DNA of 64,000 bases, from positions 868,001 through 932,000 of the forward strand of contig CM059625.1 of assembly GCA_030435675.1 (NCBI GenBank). Reading direction: 5' to 3'. The translations under genes were made by a program, and so were the position numbers. This DNA comes from Steinernema hermaphroditum. Its lineage: Eukaryota; Nematoda; Chromadorea; Rhabditida; Steinernematidae. The notes below the pieces were generated by a model, which made no database searches, was not told the DNA's origin, and worked only from the letters and a program-made list of their open reading frames with translations. Of this stretch, positions 38,591 to 49,849 are shown piece after piece (the stretch's first letter is position 1; the number at the start of each line of letters is the position of its first letter).

Positions 38591-40617
38591 GGTTGCAATC
38601 GCGGCAGTAGCGTTTGTCTTTCTTTTATATCGTTTTTATTCGTACTCGTCCTCGAATTTTTTAAACCGTTATTCATCGTCGCCGAAATTTTCGCCGCACT
38701 CCGCAACTTTGCCCCCTTCTGGCGAGGACCTTTCACGAACAGATGGTTCCGCGCTGCTCTATGAGGGCGTGCCGCCCAGTATTACCGTAAAAAGATCCTC
38801 CGCCAATTTGCATACCACTACACGATCATGTTTCCCCTTTCCGCGGAAAATCGTCTTCAGGGCAGCAAGGATGGCGGTTTTCTTTTCATTTCAGATGCCA
38901 CTAATTTCGGTTTTGAAATTTAGCTTTTTTCCGAATATTGCGATTTTTTCAAAGTTGCGGCCTGGTTTCTATAACTTTAAATTTTACATAACATACCGAA
39001 CACAAACATTTTAAATGACATAAAGATTAAGGAGTGCCATTATGCTTCAGAAATAGAAAGAACCGCCGCCCATTTGCATAGAATTGCGCGATCATGTTTT
39101 TTCCCTTTCCGTGCGACAACGCCGCTAATAGGCCATCGTGAACGTGTCGACAGTGATTTAGTGCTACCCAGCGGAGATTGGGAGAAGTTCGCCGCCTTCT
39201 GTTCTTCTGTTCCTTGCCCCTTAATGGGCCATGCCGACAGAACGCTCTTTTTTGCCTGCTGTTTGCGCGATTCATTAAGCTCTATGCGGCTGTTCAATTG
39301 TCACGCACATTTTTTGTTTAAGGTGCACGACCACTTTTGCTCCGTCGCATTAAGAAGTTTATGGCTGTGCACAAAGCGCAACTTAGCGCGTTTGATTACT
39401 GTATTGTCGGGAACGTATCTGGTTTTCGGCGATTTAATAGCGTTTGTCCAATTTATTCTTAACATTTGGATTGTGCAACGTTCTCTCGTCTTAAAACGAG
39501 GCTGCGAAAGCATAGTCAACAGCATTTTCTAAATGATGCCATGCCTACCTGGACGAACAATTGTCCGCCCTTTTCCTCCTAGTACCGTTGCGTATGTCTG
39601 TGCGCAAAGGATCTAATTCATTTAGTACACGATTAGTTTCCCCGAATCTTAACGCTCTAACGCTCTTAGAATAAAAAACACTTCAAAAACGTGTATCCTC
39701 AAACAAGTACAGCTCTCTTTGCAACGCGAAATTTGAAACCTCCCTTTCTTAATTTTCAGTCTGTGTTTTTCTGCGTTTCTTGAGAAAGAACATTAAGGAG
39801 TCTATGTTTACCCATCCGTCTTCCATGCGCGCAGCTCAGTTCCTAAATGCAGTAAATATGCAAATTTATGAATAAATACGATTATCATCAAGCCACTTGT
39901 GGCGGCGACACCACCACAAAGAGACAGGTAATTGTCTCGATTCGGCCTTGCGCCCTTTCGCGCTATTGTATTTCATCTCGACGCCAAACTGTGTCAGCAG
40001 TGAGCGCGCGAGGGAAACAGACTGGGTGAGTCCATATGTGTGAGAGTGCGACTTTGTTTGCATATAAGTAATTTAATGAGCGTTGTTTTTGATGATAGGG
40101 TGGATGATTCTCGCAGCGCTTCGCGGAAAACGCATAGAATACGGCATCATCTGTTCGCTGTGCGCCTTTACGACGATGGGAAAGTGCGCGTTGCGGTGGT
40201 TCTGAGTGGATGATGAGTGGCGTGCCATACTGTTTGTAACGTAACGGTTGAACTACGCTTGTTATCATAATGTAGACTAGAGAATTACATCAATTATGAT
40301 GTTTAGATCACAATTCGTTTTGCCTTGAATCTATTTCTGTTGGTGCAACGATGAACTAGTCTACTTGACAAAGATGCCCGAGTGTCCTCAGTACCTAGCT
40401 GTTTCCCAGAAATTTGTCGTCAAACACATCTCATATGATTGGGCAAATGTTGTTAACTTTCAGCGTAGATTTGTTATTGCAACATTTGTCCGGAATCCTT
40501 GTTGTTCGTGCACATAAATCTCGCGAAACAACTGTTCCCTAAAAAAGCCACAACAAAGGGACTGTGTTTCAGACAGCCCACAAGTATCCATTCCACACAA
40601 TGTGACAATTTTGAAAT
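38591..40617. other. gene-poor region with a repeated short motif
   Basis: No gene recognised. Two similar stretches, near 38800-38845 and 39060-39110, share a CATTTGCATA-like octamer context followed by CGATCATGTTT and CCCTTTCCG. They may be a small duplicated element. Otherwise only unrelated short open frames are present. Confidence 0.4.
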
Positions 40618-41874
40618 ATGGACCCTATGCGATGTAAAGTTCTCTTAGGCTGTCTGTGTCTCAGCCTTGTTGTCCTCGCTCAGATCTGCCTGATCGGCTT
40701 CGGCACTGTCGGCAGCTACAAAGATCAGGAAACGCCGCTACCAGGACAGTACTACGATTCAGATGGGTGAGCGCGGTCACTCAACGGTGTTATAATCCGG
40801 CGGCTCATTGTTTCAGACTTATCCACTCGCAACAGACATCGGCCGAGCGGGGTCGCTACCAACGAATGCCTGATTGCCTCATCATCGGCGTGCGCAAAGG
40901 TGGTACCCGCGCTCTTCTCGATGCCATGGCCCTGCACCCAATGATTCGCGTTGCTCGCAAAGAGGTTCATTTTTTCGATTACAACGATGCCTACAGGAAA
41001 GGAACCGAGTGGTATCGTGAGCAGATGCCATTTGCCGAGGCACAGCAGGTAAGCGGGGCCACTTATCTCCTGACCAGTTATATTGACTGACTGATTTTTG
41101 TTCCTTAATCCGGCCCCTGAAAAGGGTGATTGTCGTTGCCTAATGTATAACAAAAGCATTACTTTACAGTTGACTGTCGAAAAGACACCTGGTTACTTCA
41201 CGAGCGAACTGGCTCCCGAGCGTGTTTACAAGACCAATCCGAACATAAAGATAATCCTCATTCTCAGGGACCCGGTGGTCAGAACGATTAGCGACTTCAC
41301 ACAGGTAAGCATTTGGCATATCATATTTCAAGCTGACCTCATATGGCCACATTCACTTTCGATTTTTCAGGTCTACTATACTAAGAAAGAACGACACAAG
41401 ACAGTGCCTAAATTTGAAAATGTCGCATTTCTTTCCAACTCAACTGCCATTAATACCCTTTACAAGCCAGTGCGAAATTCGCTCTATGCAGAACATCTCA
41501 AACGATGGCTCAAGTACTTCAATCTCAGTCAAATCCTTATTCTCGATGGAGATAGATTCATTACGGACCCGTTCTCAGAGGTAACAACGTAATCTGTTCT
41601 ATTTATGATTCGTTGATGTTAGCTTCAAAAAGTGGAAACGTTCCTTAACCTGCCGCATCAGATTGATATGTCACAGTTCGTTTTCAACGCTGAAAAAGGA
41701 TTCTTCTGCTTCCGTCGAGATGCCATTCGACAAGCTAGATGTCTGGGGAACACGAAGGGCCGGCAACATGTTCGCATAAGCCGTGAAACGCAAGCACTTT
41801 TGGCAAAGAATTTCCGTCCACACAATCGCAAATTTTTCCGATTAGTGAATCGCTATTGGAAGTGGAACACGTAG
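40618..41874 (+). CDS. heparan sulfate glucosamine 3-O-sulfotransferase
   Basis: Exons 40618-40766, 40817-41048, 41170-41304, 41371-41580 and 41623-41874 keep phase and give 325 residues. It is a type II Golgi protein with a signal anchor at about residues 6-28 ([20 protein letters not shown]). The sulfotransferase domain follows. The PAPS 5'-phosphosulfate loop is [10 protein letters not shown] near 75, [10 protein letters not shown] near 100 includes the Glu taken as catalytic base in this family, [10 protein letters not shown] begins the third exon, and [12 protein letters not shown] near 163 is the 3'-phosphate site. The order matches HS3ST enzymes (C. elegans hst-3.1/hst-3.2), which add sulfate from PAPS to the 3-OH of glucosamine in heparan sulfate. 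Length is close to the short family members. AATAAA lies near 41954. Which of the two nematode paralogues it is cannot be decided here. Confidence 0.93.
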
Positions 41875-42990
41875 CACATGTACATGATTATGATATGTTA
41901 TGTTATGAAGAGCTTAAAGTTGATATATGTTAACGGGTCGTTGAAAAGATTTGAATAAATGTATATATATGTGATGTTTGGAATTCATATAAAAACATAT
42001 ATCCATTCCGGAGTGTGTTGCAGTAAGTAAAAACACGCCTTTCGATTTCAAAGAAAGAATCGTCCGTTCAATTTTTTGTCGGCTTTTGTACCGATTTCAC
42101 AGTTTCTATACGTATAGGCACGATCGTCTCGTCGCATCTAATGGCGCTTGCACTTTGAACGAGAAAGAAAACGTGTGTACTTTGCCCCGACCGCAGCGAC
42201 CCGGTCGCAGACGTCGTTGCGCACACAACGGACACGTGTTGTTTTTTGTGATCGTTCCTAAGAGAACCTTTGGTGATATCTGCCATATCAAATAGCGTTG
42301 AAAGCTTTCTAGATAGGCTTTTCTATCATCGTTCAGCGTCTTCAGGTGTTTTGTTCTAGCATTTCAGGTCGGATTTATGTTTAATCTTTAACCATGTGGA
42401 CTTCGGAATCGGGCGGACTGCATTGTTGATCAATGTACAAAGTCCGGGTCACCGTCGCGATAGGGCAATCACCGGCGAGAGGAAGACCATTCTCAGCACG
42501 TGCGGATCGTCTGTGTTTAGCGGACCTAATCTCTTAGCTTCTACCCATTGTGTCCTAAAATGTGTTACTTTTCACCCTAGCGGATGCATAATCTTCTTAT
42601 TTTAGCTGTCGTTGAATATGTGTCTTTGCGTTGCATCCTATCACAAAATGAATCGGGTTGCAACATGTAAATAGCAGATCATAGCGTTAAAGGATAGCAT
42701 TATCCATGCGATGCTGCTGCACAACGACATTGGCATTTATTCTTGTTTGTCGCCGGTTGATTTTGAGTAGCCAACGTGACGAATATGGGATTGCGCTAAA
42801 CATTGAGAACGAAAGGCAGAGCGCTGGTTTTGTTTGTGTCATTCCGTCGCTCCGTCCCTGGCGCCCAATGCTTGTTTTTCTTGCCGTTGGAAGAAAAAGC
42901 TATTTTGTTATTTAGTCATGTAATAGACGGTAGATTTTCTTAATTTTCGATAGTGTTATTGATTTTTCAGTGTTGAACATCAAGTCCATC
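41875..42990. other. intergenic, no gene recognised
   Basis: About 1.1 kb with the 3' end of the sulfotransferase gene and the upstream region of the acyl-CoA dehydrogenase. Open frames at 42068-42300 on both strands, GC-rich, and at 42706-42915 have no recognisable motif. Confidence 0.45.
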
Positions 42991-45171
42991 ATGTTGTCAC
43001 GATCTTCAGCTGCTCGTATCCTATATCAAGCCCGGTAGGTTATAACGCACTCACAGCTCTAATCAGTAAATATGCAGATCGTTCTCGCTTACTGCTGGAC
43101 GATGCGCGGCGCCAGCAGCCGCAAAGAAGCCCGAAAAGAAAGCTTCGCTTCCGGTAATCCGTTATATCTTCCGAATAGTTGTTGATTGCATTTGTTAATT
43201 GCAGCAAGACACCGATTCATTCTGCATGAACCTGTTCAGAGGAAAGGCGAACCTCAAGCAAGTCTTCCCTTATCCGGTGGACCTTAATGACGAGCGCCGC
43301 GAGACACTGAACATGATCCTGGGAGGGACGGAGAAGTTCCTTGAGGAGGTCAACGATGTCGTGAAGAACGATGAGAATGCTAGCATCCCGAAAGAGGTTC
43401 TTGCTCAATTTGCTGAGTATGGAGCCTTCGGAGCGCTTGTTCCTGAGGAATACGAAGGAGCAGGGCTCAACAACACGCAGATGGCCCGTCTAGCCGAAGT
43501 GGTCGGTAGCCACGACCTCGGCCTAGGCGTTGTTATGGGCGCTCATCAGTCGATTGGATACAAAGGCGTTCTTCTATACGGAAATGAAGAACAGAAGCAG
43601 AAGTATTTGCCGGATCTCGCCACTGGACGTAAATTTGCAGCGTTCTGCCTGACCGAACCCAGCAGCGGCTCCGATGCTAACGTAGGAAATGAATGTTTTT
43701 CTTGTGATTACTTAGTTTCGTTTAGTCAATCCGTTCGCGTGCCGTTTTGTCGCCTGATGGAAAGCACTATATTCTTAACGGAAGCAAGATTTGGATTAGC
43801 AACGGTGGTTTTGCCGAAGTGTTTACTGTGTTCGCGCAGACTCCTGTGGAACTTCCAGACGGAAGCGTTAAAGACAAGGTGTCCGCCTTTGTTGTTGAGC
43901 GCGGTTTCGGTGGAGTCACCAGCGGACCACCAGAAAAGAAGATGGGCATTAAGGGATCGAACACTGCCGAAGTTTACTTTGAGAACGTGAAGATTCCCGT
44001 GGAGAATATGCTTGGAGGTAAGTGTATAGGGCTTTCGAATACTATTGAATCCCAAATGCGTCCTCTGCAGAACATATCCATTAAATTGTGTTTACTTTTC
44101 AGCGAAGGGCGAAGGTTTCAAGGTAGCCATGAACATTCTCAACAACGGACGCTTCGGAATTCCCGCTGCAATGACTGGTGCGATGAAGCACTGCATCCAG
44201 AAGACCATCGAACACATTACTACTCGCACTCAGTTCGGCCGAAAGCTGGAAGAGTTTGGCAATGTCCAGGAGAAGCTTACTGATATGATCGTCCGCCACT
44301 ACGCGACGGAGAGTATTGTGTATATGCTCGCCGCCAACATGGATCGTGGAATTCAGGAGTACCAGTTGGAAGCTGCCATTGGCAAAGTTATGGGATCGGT
44401 TAGTTATATTTCGGAAATGTAATCTGTTAATGGTCGTTCCGTCGGTGCAGGAGAACGCCTGGATCGTCTGCGACAATGCCATCCAACTCCACGGTGGCAT
44501 GGGATTCATGAAGGAATGCGGCTTGGAGCGTGTTCTCCGTGATATCCGTATCTTCCGCATCTTCGAAGGTGCCAATGATGTCATGCGTCTGTTCATCGGT
44601 CTTACCGGAATGCAGCATGCTGGAAAGCATCTCCAACACACTGTGAAGCAAGTCAGCTCTGGAAATGTGTCCGCACTGTTTGGGGAGGTCATGCGCCGTG
44701 CTTCTCGGTGAGTAGCATAAATTTCGCACTAAGTTTATGATTCGCTATTTCAGATCTACTGGCGGAGACTTCAGCAGTGTGGTGCACCCCTCCCTCAAGT
44801 CGAGCGCTGCGCTCGCTGATGCCGCTATCGCTCATTTTGGAAAGACCGTTGAGACCCTCCTTACCAAACACCGCAAGAACATCATTGACCGCCAATACGA
44901 AGTTAGCCGCGTTGCTCAGGCTGCCATCGACATCTACAGCATGATCGCCGTCCTCTCTCGTTGCACCCGTACTCTAAACTCTGCCGGCGGTGATCAGAAT
45001 CATGAGCAGCAGATCGCGGAGCTTTTCGTACGTCAAGCCAGCCGACGTGCCATCGAACAGCTGAAGGAAGCTGACGGTGCTACTCTTGATGATCTCCCCT
45101 ACATTACCAGCATTGCCAAGGACGTATGCAAGAACCACGCACTTAATCAAGTGCACCCCATTGACGTTTAA
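42991..45171 (+). CDS. ACADVL: very-long-chain acyl-CoA dehydrogenase (ACADVL/ACAD9 type)
   Basis: Exons 42991-43034, 43078-43153, 43205-43681, 43726-44017, 44103-44398, 44451-44707 and 44754-45171 keep phase and give 619 residues. The first 40 residues are Arg/Ser/Ala-rich, as for mitochondrial import. The acyl-CoA dehydrogenase core (about 60-450) has [37 protein letters not shown] and [17 protein letters not shown]. The catalytic Glu is in RIFEGAND. A long C-terminal domain after about 480 is that of VLCAD/ACAD9, which bind the inner mitochondrial membrane. The reaction is FAD-dependent 2,3-dehydrogenation of long acyl-CoA, the first step of beta-oxidation. It may be the orthologue of C. 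elegans acdh-12. The next gene, for peroxisomal beta-oxidation, begins about 400 bases downstream on the same strand. Codon use is more biased than in neighbours, suggesting high expression. Confidence 0.95.
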
Positions 45172-45566
45172 TGTTCACGGATTAGTTAATGTGTTGAGAA
45201 TTTCTCCACTTGTAAATAATTAAAGTTTGCGTATGGATGTGTACACACAAACAAGGAGAAGGAAGCTACAATACTACGCTCCATTTGCTGTAGTAACTTT
45301 TGTAGCCTTATCAAGCACATTGTACGGCTATGATAGGCTGTTGTTTACCACAGTGAATCGATAACGGTTCTTCTTGAGGGGCATCGTAGAAGACGGCGAC
45401 GCGTGGTCAGAACACCATTGCTGCCGTGGTCTTCACTTCAGTTGAGCACAACTTTTGTATTCCGATTTTGTCGCGTGTTGATTGCTAGCGCATCGGCGCG
45501 CATTTATTTGGAGTTGTGCGAGGCACCTCTGTTTAGTGTTTGACGCGGAGTTGTTGTGTACTACAG

Positions 45567-47535
45567 ATGGATCCCGCCTTGGCCAAAACCTACAAGCCTG
45601 AAGATGCGTGCTTCAACTACACTCAGAGGGATGCGATCATCTATGCGCTTGGAGGTAAATGCATTCTCTCTTCAATCAGATTATCACACCATCGTGCGGT
45701 GAAGCAAGTCGCTTGCCCAATCGCTTTTCCCTGTATGGATAAATTATTAGAGCTGCGGACCATTGGTATTAAAAGGCCCCAATCTTCTGTAATTACGTGC
45801 AATACAAACACAAAAAAGAAACATATTGCAATACATTTTAATGCTGATGTCATTGGTACGAAATGCGGGTGGCACAGCTATAACAATTCTTATTCCATTA
45901 ATGTCAGTGGTGTGAAATTTTGTCGAAACAAGTCACTCGAAATGTTCTGCTTATTTCAGTTGGAGCCGAACTCAAGGACGACCTCAAGTTTCTGTACGAG
46001 AACCACGATGACTTCCAAGTGCTTCCCACCTACGTTGTCGCCCCCGGCCTCACTGCCAACTGCATCACTTCCTGCCCTGGAATAGAGTTTGATTTGGCTC
46101 GCATTCTTCATGGAGAGCAATATATCGAGGTGTACGAACCTCTTCCGGCCGACGCCGAGCTTCGCACGGAGTGCCGTATTGTCGACGTGCTCGACAAAGG
46201 ATCGGGAGCTCTCATCCTTTCCAATTGTAAGCATTTGTTCAGTTTTTCATTGACAAAGTCTACAGCGAGGACCGGAATATATAAGAGTGCCACGCTTGGG
46301 AGCACTTTTCCATTCCTGAATGTTATTAAAATTGTATTAATATGTTTATAGTAACGACCTACGACAACAACAGCGGAAAGAAGCTGTGCATGCAGCAATT
46401 CGCGACGTTTCAAGTAGGCTCCGGCAAGTTCGGCGGTGATAAAACCTGCCCAGCTGAAAAGAAATGCGTACCCATCCCTGACCGGGCTCCCGATGCCATT
46501 GTGGAGCAGAAAACCAGCGTTGACCAGGTGAGATCACGCATCTTTCGGAGTAGATACTCGATTTTCAGGCGGCTATCTATCGTATGTCTGGTGATCTGAA
46601 CCCTTTGCACGTGGATCCAATGTTCGCGAAGATGTCCGGTTTCAAACAGCCCATACTTCATGGACTCTGCACGATGGGTTTCTCAACTCGCCATGTGCTC
46701 AAGACATTTGCCAACAATGATGTATCCAAGTTCAAGGCGATCAAAGTGCGCTTCTCATCGCCGGTAATTCCCGGACAGACACTGGTCACAGAAATGTGGC
46801 ATGAGGGCACTCGCATACATTTTCAAACAAAGGTTAGTCCATCTCCTAACTATGCACAATCATTGCAAGATGTAAATGTAAATGTATTAGCTCTGAATGT
46901 ATGTGTTAGACTTCAACCATTCATTTGCAGGTGAAGGAAACCGGCAAGGTCGTCATCTCCAACGGTCACATGGACCTCACCGACGCGTCCCAGCAAAATA
47001 CTGAAGTGAGCGTTACTGACCTTACTAACACGCTTGCATCTCTCTAACCGCACTGACATAGTTCTATTTATTGAATAAACACGTAGAGTAAATCATGTCT
47101 CAAGTCGACTTTAGGCAAAAAGCTGCGGAGTTGAACTCAGGTCTCAGGCGATATTCGACACAATCGCCGAGGAACTGCCAAAACAGAAGGGCATCGTGCA
47201 AAGAGTGAAAGGAATCATTGTATATGATATCACTAAGAACGGAAAACACGTGCATCATTTTAGTAAGACAAAGCCGGTCGAAACTGTATATAATTTTCCT
47301 TTCAGCCCTCGATTTGATGAACGGAAATGGAGCTGTCTACAAGGGTGAACCAAAGAATGCCGCCACTGCCAATGCGACCGTTGTCGTTGACGATGATGAC
47401 TTCATGAAACTCTCAGCCGGTGAACTGGATTCCACGAAGGCCTACATGACTGGAAAACTAAAGGTGAAGGGCAATGTTATGATGCTTCAGAAGCTGCAAG
47501 GACTGATGGGTGGTCTTCGGAAGAGCAAATTATAA
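45567..47535 (+). CDS. maoc-1: peroxisomal 2-enoyl-CoA hydratase 2 with alternative SCP2 domain
   Basis: Exons 45567-45654, 45960-46226, 46352-46527, 46569-46832 and 46931-47005 code the double hot-dog hydratase 2 of multifunctional enzyme type 2. The ATG follows a CTACAG splice site. The catalytic region reads [14 protein letters not shown], then [14 protein letters not shown] (about 205-235). Joining donor GAA|GTGAGC at 47005 to acceptor TTTAG at 47114 adds exons 47115-47262 and 47306-47535. These code an SCP2 lipid-binding domain and end KSKL, a PTS1 peroxisome signal; total 415 residues. Reading through the donor gives TAA at 47045-47047 and AATAAA near 47074, a 303-residue form ending in ASL. 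C. elegans MAOC-1 acts in peroxisomal beta-oxidation, including ascaroside side-chain shortening. No dehydrogenase domain is present, unlike mammalian MFE-2. Confidence 0.92.
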
Positions 47536-47759
47536 CTGCATGTGATACCATTAGCTAAAAGCAGATTGAACTCAATATATACATGCATATGTGTATCGCC
47601 GTGAATCGACACTCGTTGTCTACGCTACACACAATAGCATCAAGAAACTCGTTCAAAAAACTCAGTATGTGTTCGTACCAGAAATAATTTCCACAGAATA
47701 CACATAAATGTGCAAATATATGTAATATGAATACGCTGTTGTACCTTAGCTGCTTCCTT

Positions 47760-47864
47760 CTATTCGCAGAAATCAAGGTCACACCTTTTCTTGAGAGGCT
47801 TGGCTGATACATCGATTCCGATCAGAGCTAAGAGAGCGAAGGCAACCGTGATCTTCCCCGTCAT
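47760..47864 (-). CDS. minimal one-unit C-x4-C peptide precursor
   Basis: A 34-residue frame: signal peptide (GKITVAFALLALIGIDVSA), then KPLKKR and a single CDLDFC followed by E and a stop. It has the same leader and order as the first exons of the two larger precursors at 48548-49278 and 52656-53062. Those continue with EEEE and a splice donor. Here a TAG follows the first Glu, but the sequence up to AAG|GTACAA, aligning with the paralogues' donor, is still visible. It may be a real one-peptide gene or a recently shortened one. A TATA-like box lies 64-70 bases before the ATG. If cleaved after KKR, the product would be a seven-residue peptide with one possible disulfide. Function unknown. Confidence 0.6.
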   Translation of the reverse strand: MTGKITVAFALLALIGIDVSAKPLKKRCDLDFCE

Positions 47865-47927
47865 CTCGAAGCACAATTATTCACAAAATATGGTGAATCC
47901 TGGAATCATAGTGATGCTCGACACTAC

Positions 47928-47934
47928 CCTTATA
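47928..47934 (-). promoter_or_regulatory. TATA-like box of the one-unit precursor
   Basis: TATAAGG on the minus strand, 64-70 bases before the ATG at 47864. Spacing matches the boxes of the other peptide genes in this cluster. Confidence 0.5.
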
Positions 47935-48547
47935 CCGTAAAATCCAGCACGAGATATTTAAAAAAGGCCCGCTGCATTGTTTGCCACTTGATATTCTTGA
48001 CGTTTCTATTTTAATCGCGAAATTCTCGGCATTCTATTCGTCGGCGATCCAAATGTTGAACACTGAAGTTACAGACTGTGGATGAATGTCAATAAAACTC
48101 ATAATGAACAAGCATACCTCTCTCTGCTCACTAGGATTAGTTCCCATACCTTTTCATTTAATAACAACGGTTATTCTTGTTACATTTTTGTATCTGCTTT
48201 CGAGCATTCTTAATAGTCCGCGTTATATTTGTAGTGCTTTCGCATCGCAAACCAGTGGTATCTTCGATTATTCCGATTGGCTCTTCTATCTTTGTTAGGG
48301 CTCCGTATTTCCCACGGCTTTTGTTTTACATGATATAAGTTTCGAACGTTTCCGAACGAGAATCTTTAATATTCATTTAGGACGTATTTTTTAGGACACA
48401 TTTTAGGACACATTCACGACAGCTGCTCTGTAGGAATGTAATAATCGAACGTACGTTAAGCTGCACATGTTGCTTCTTAACTTACTTTTATTCATTCAGA
48501 CATGCAAAAATGAGTCTAAGTTTTTAACAGGTTCCGAACATTGTGTT
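47935..48547. other. intergenic, no gene recognised
   Basis: About 600 AT-rich bases between the one-unit and ten-unit precursors. No further peptide cassette or domain was seen on either strand. Confidence 0.5.
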
Positions 48548-49111
48548 CTAGCAGAACTCGATCTGGCAACGCTTGGCGGCGGGTTTCACCTCTTCCTTGA
48601 TCTCTTCTTCCTCCTTGCAAAAGTCTAGGCGGCACCGCTTGGTGATGGGCTTCTCATCTTCTTTTATCTGTTCTTCCTCCTCGCAGAAGTCTAGATGGCA
48701 GCGCTTGGCGATGGGCTTGATCTCCTCCTCGGTCTGCTCTTCGTCTTCACAGAAGTCGAGATGGCAGCGCTTAGCAACAGGCTTCACCTCTTCCTCGATC
48801 TGTTCTTCCTCCTCGCAGAAGTCTAGGTGGCAGCGCTTGGAGATGGGCTTCTCCTCTTCTTTGATCTGTTCTTCCTCCTCGCAGAAGTCTAGGTGGCAGC
48901 GCTTGGCGATGGGCTTCTCCTCTTCTTTGATCTGTTCTTCCTCCTCGCAGAAGTCTAGGTGGCAGCGGTTGGCGATGGGCTTGATCTCCTCCTCGGTCTG
49001 CTCTTCGTCTTCACAGAAGTCGAGACGACACCGCTTGGCGATAGACTTCATCTCTTCCTTGGTCTGTTCTTCCTCCTCGCACAAGTCGAGATGACAGCGC
49101 TTGGCGACAGG
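48548..49111 (-). repeat. tandem peptide-coding repeats, nine units in exon 2
   Basis: About 60-base units, each coding one Cys hexapeptide, an acidic linker and a KR site. Units 48840-48960 and 48900-49010 are nearly identical at DNA level, and two other unit types (with CGAAGA-type EDEEQ linker) alternate, so the array grew by unequal exchange in blocks of more than one unit. Confidence 0.8.
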
Positions 49112-49278
49112 CTAAAAGTATGTAGAAACTCTCACGGAATAAAACTGCGCAAATGTACCTTAATTAGCTCCTCCTCTTCACAGAAATCCAAATGGCATCT
49201 TTTCTGAAGAGGCTTGGCCGAAATGCTGACGGAGATAACGGCAATGAGTGCGAAGGCAATGCAGACTTTTCCCAACAT
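48548..49278 (-). CDS. ten-unit secreted precursor of C-x4-C (CHLDFC) peptides
   Basis: Two exons, 49278-49159 and 49111-48548, in phase, 227 residues. Exon 1 gives a signal peptide (GKVCIAFALIAVISVSISA), KPLQKR and the first CHLDFC. Exon 2 holds nine more units of about 20 residues: CxLDFC, an acidic stretch such as EEEEQIKEEEKPIA, then KR. Hexapeptides are CHLDFC six times, and CRLDFC twice, with CHLDLC and a terminal CQIEFC once each. One cleavage site is NR instead of KR. This is the layout of a neuropeptide-like or other secreted multi-peptide precursor cut by proprotein convertase. Each Cys pair could close a six-residue ring directly at the new N-terminus. No amidation Gly is present. 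I know no named family with this motif; function is unknown. The opposite strand is also open for 173 codons, which is a shadow. Confidence 0.85.
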
Positions 49279-49849
49279 ATCGGAAGCCGTGATCGAAGGA
49301 AGATTTCTAGAACTGTGATTGTTTCATTTGATACGCATGCTTTTATGCAAGAAAATCAGGACCGAAATGGCTTGATGATTCACTGCCCGTCTGGCCATTT
49401 CGTCGGTTGATGCTAAATTTGGAGCACGGCACGTTGTTCAATATTCTGTTTCCGTTTTTGCAATAACTCTGTTTCTTGTTGTCGAAGTTCGAAGCTCGTA
49501 AGAGTTTGCTATTAATTTGATATGTGAATCTTCATGGAAGGTGATGTGGAGAAGGAAACGGCGCCAAAATGATGGTCTTGTTAAGATCTTTGTTCTGTGA
49601 TCAGTAGCGTTCTCTAAATTAGGAACAATTCCGAATTTGGAATTGCGAAAATATCTCTTTGACTCATGGGATCATTTTCGCCGTATGCAGTATCCAATCT
49701 GGGACTACAGCAAAAATAGCGTACGCTATTTCTGATTGTGTTAGCGCACCGTGTGGCTAAAAGTGAGACATTCTGCCTTTGTGGGAGGAATCTGGATGCA
49801 AGATGGACGAAGACTGCTAGTGTTTTCTCTTTATCGCCTGTAATTTCAG
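49279..49849. other. shared upstream region of two divergent peptide genes
   Basis: The 571 bases separate the ten-unit gene on the minus strand from the broken KLCN-type copy on the plus strand. It should contain the ten-unit gene's promoter; no other gene is seen. Confidence 0.5.
49339..49348 (-). promoter_or_regulatory. TATA-like box of the ten-unit precursor
   Basis: GCATAAAAGC on the minus strand, 61-70 bases before the ATG at 49278. Confidence 0.5.

Noticed and set aside
38304..39014. 236-codon plus-strand frame
   Set aside because: Starts in a GC-rich stretch, ends in AT-rich low-complexity sequence, and no recognisable domain; the minus strand looks at least as coding-like.
43726..44692. 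Long minus-strand frames of 109 and 197 codons
   Set aside because: They are shadows of the acyl-CoA dehydrogenase exons, whose biased codon use leaves the other strand open.
48573..49094. 173-codon Ser-rich open frame on the plus strand
   Set aside because: It is the antisense of the ten-unit precursor. The regular repeat keeps both strands open; the minus strand has signal peptide, splice sites and cleavage sites, the plus strand none.
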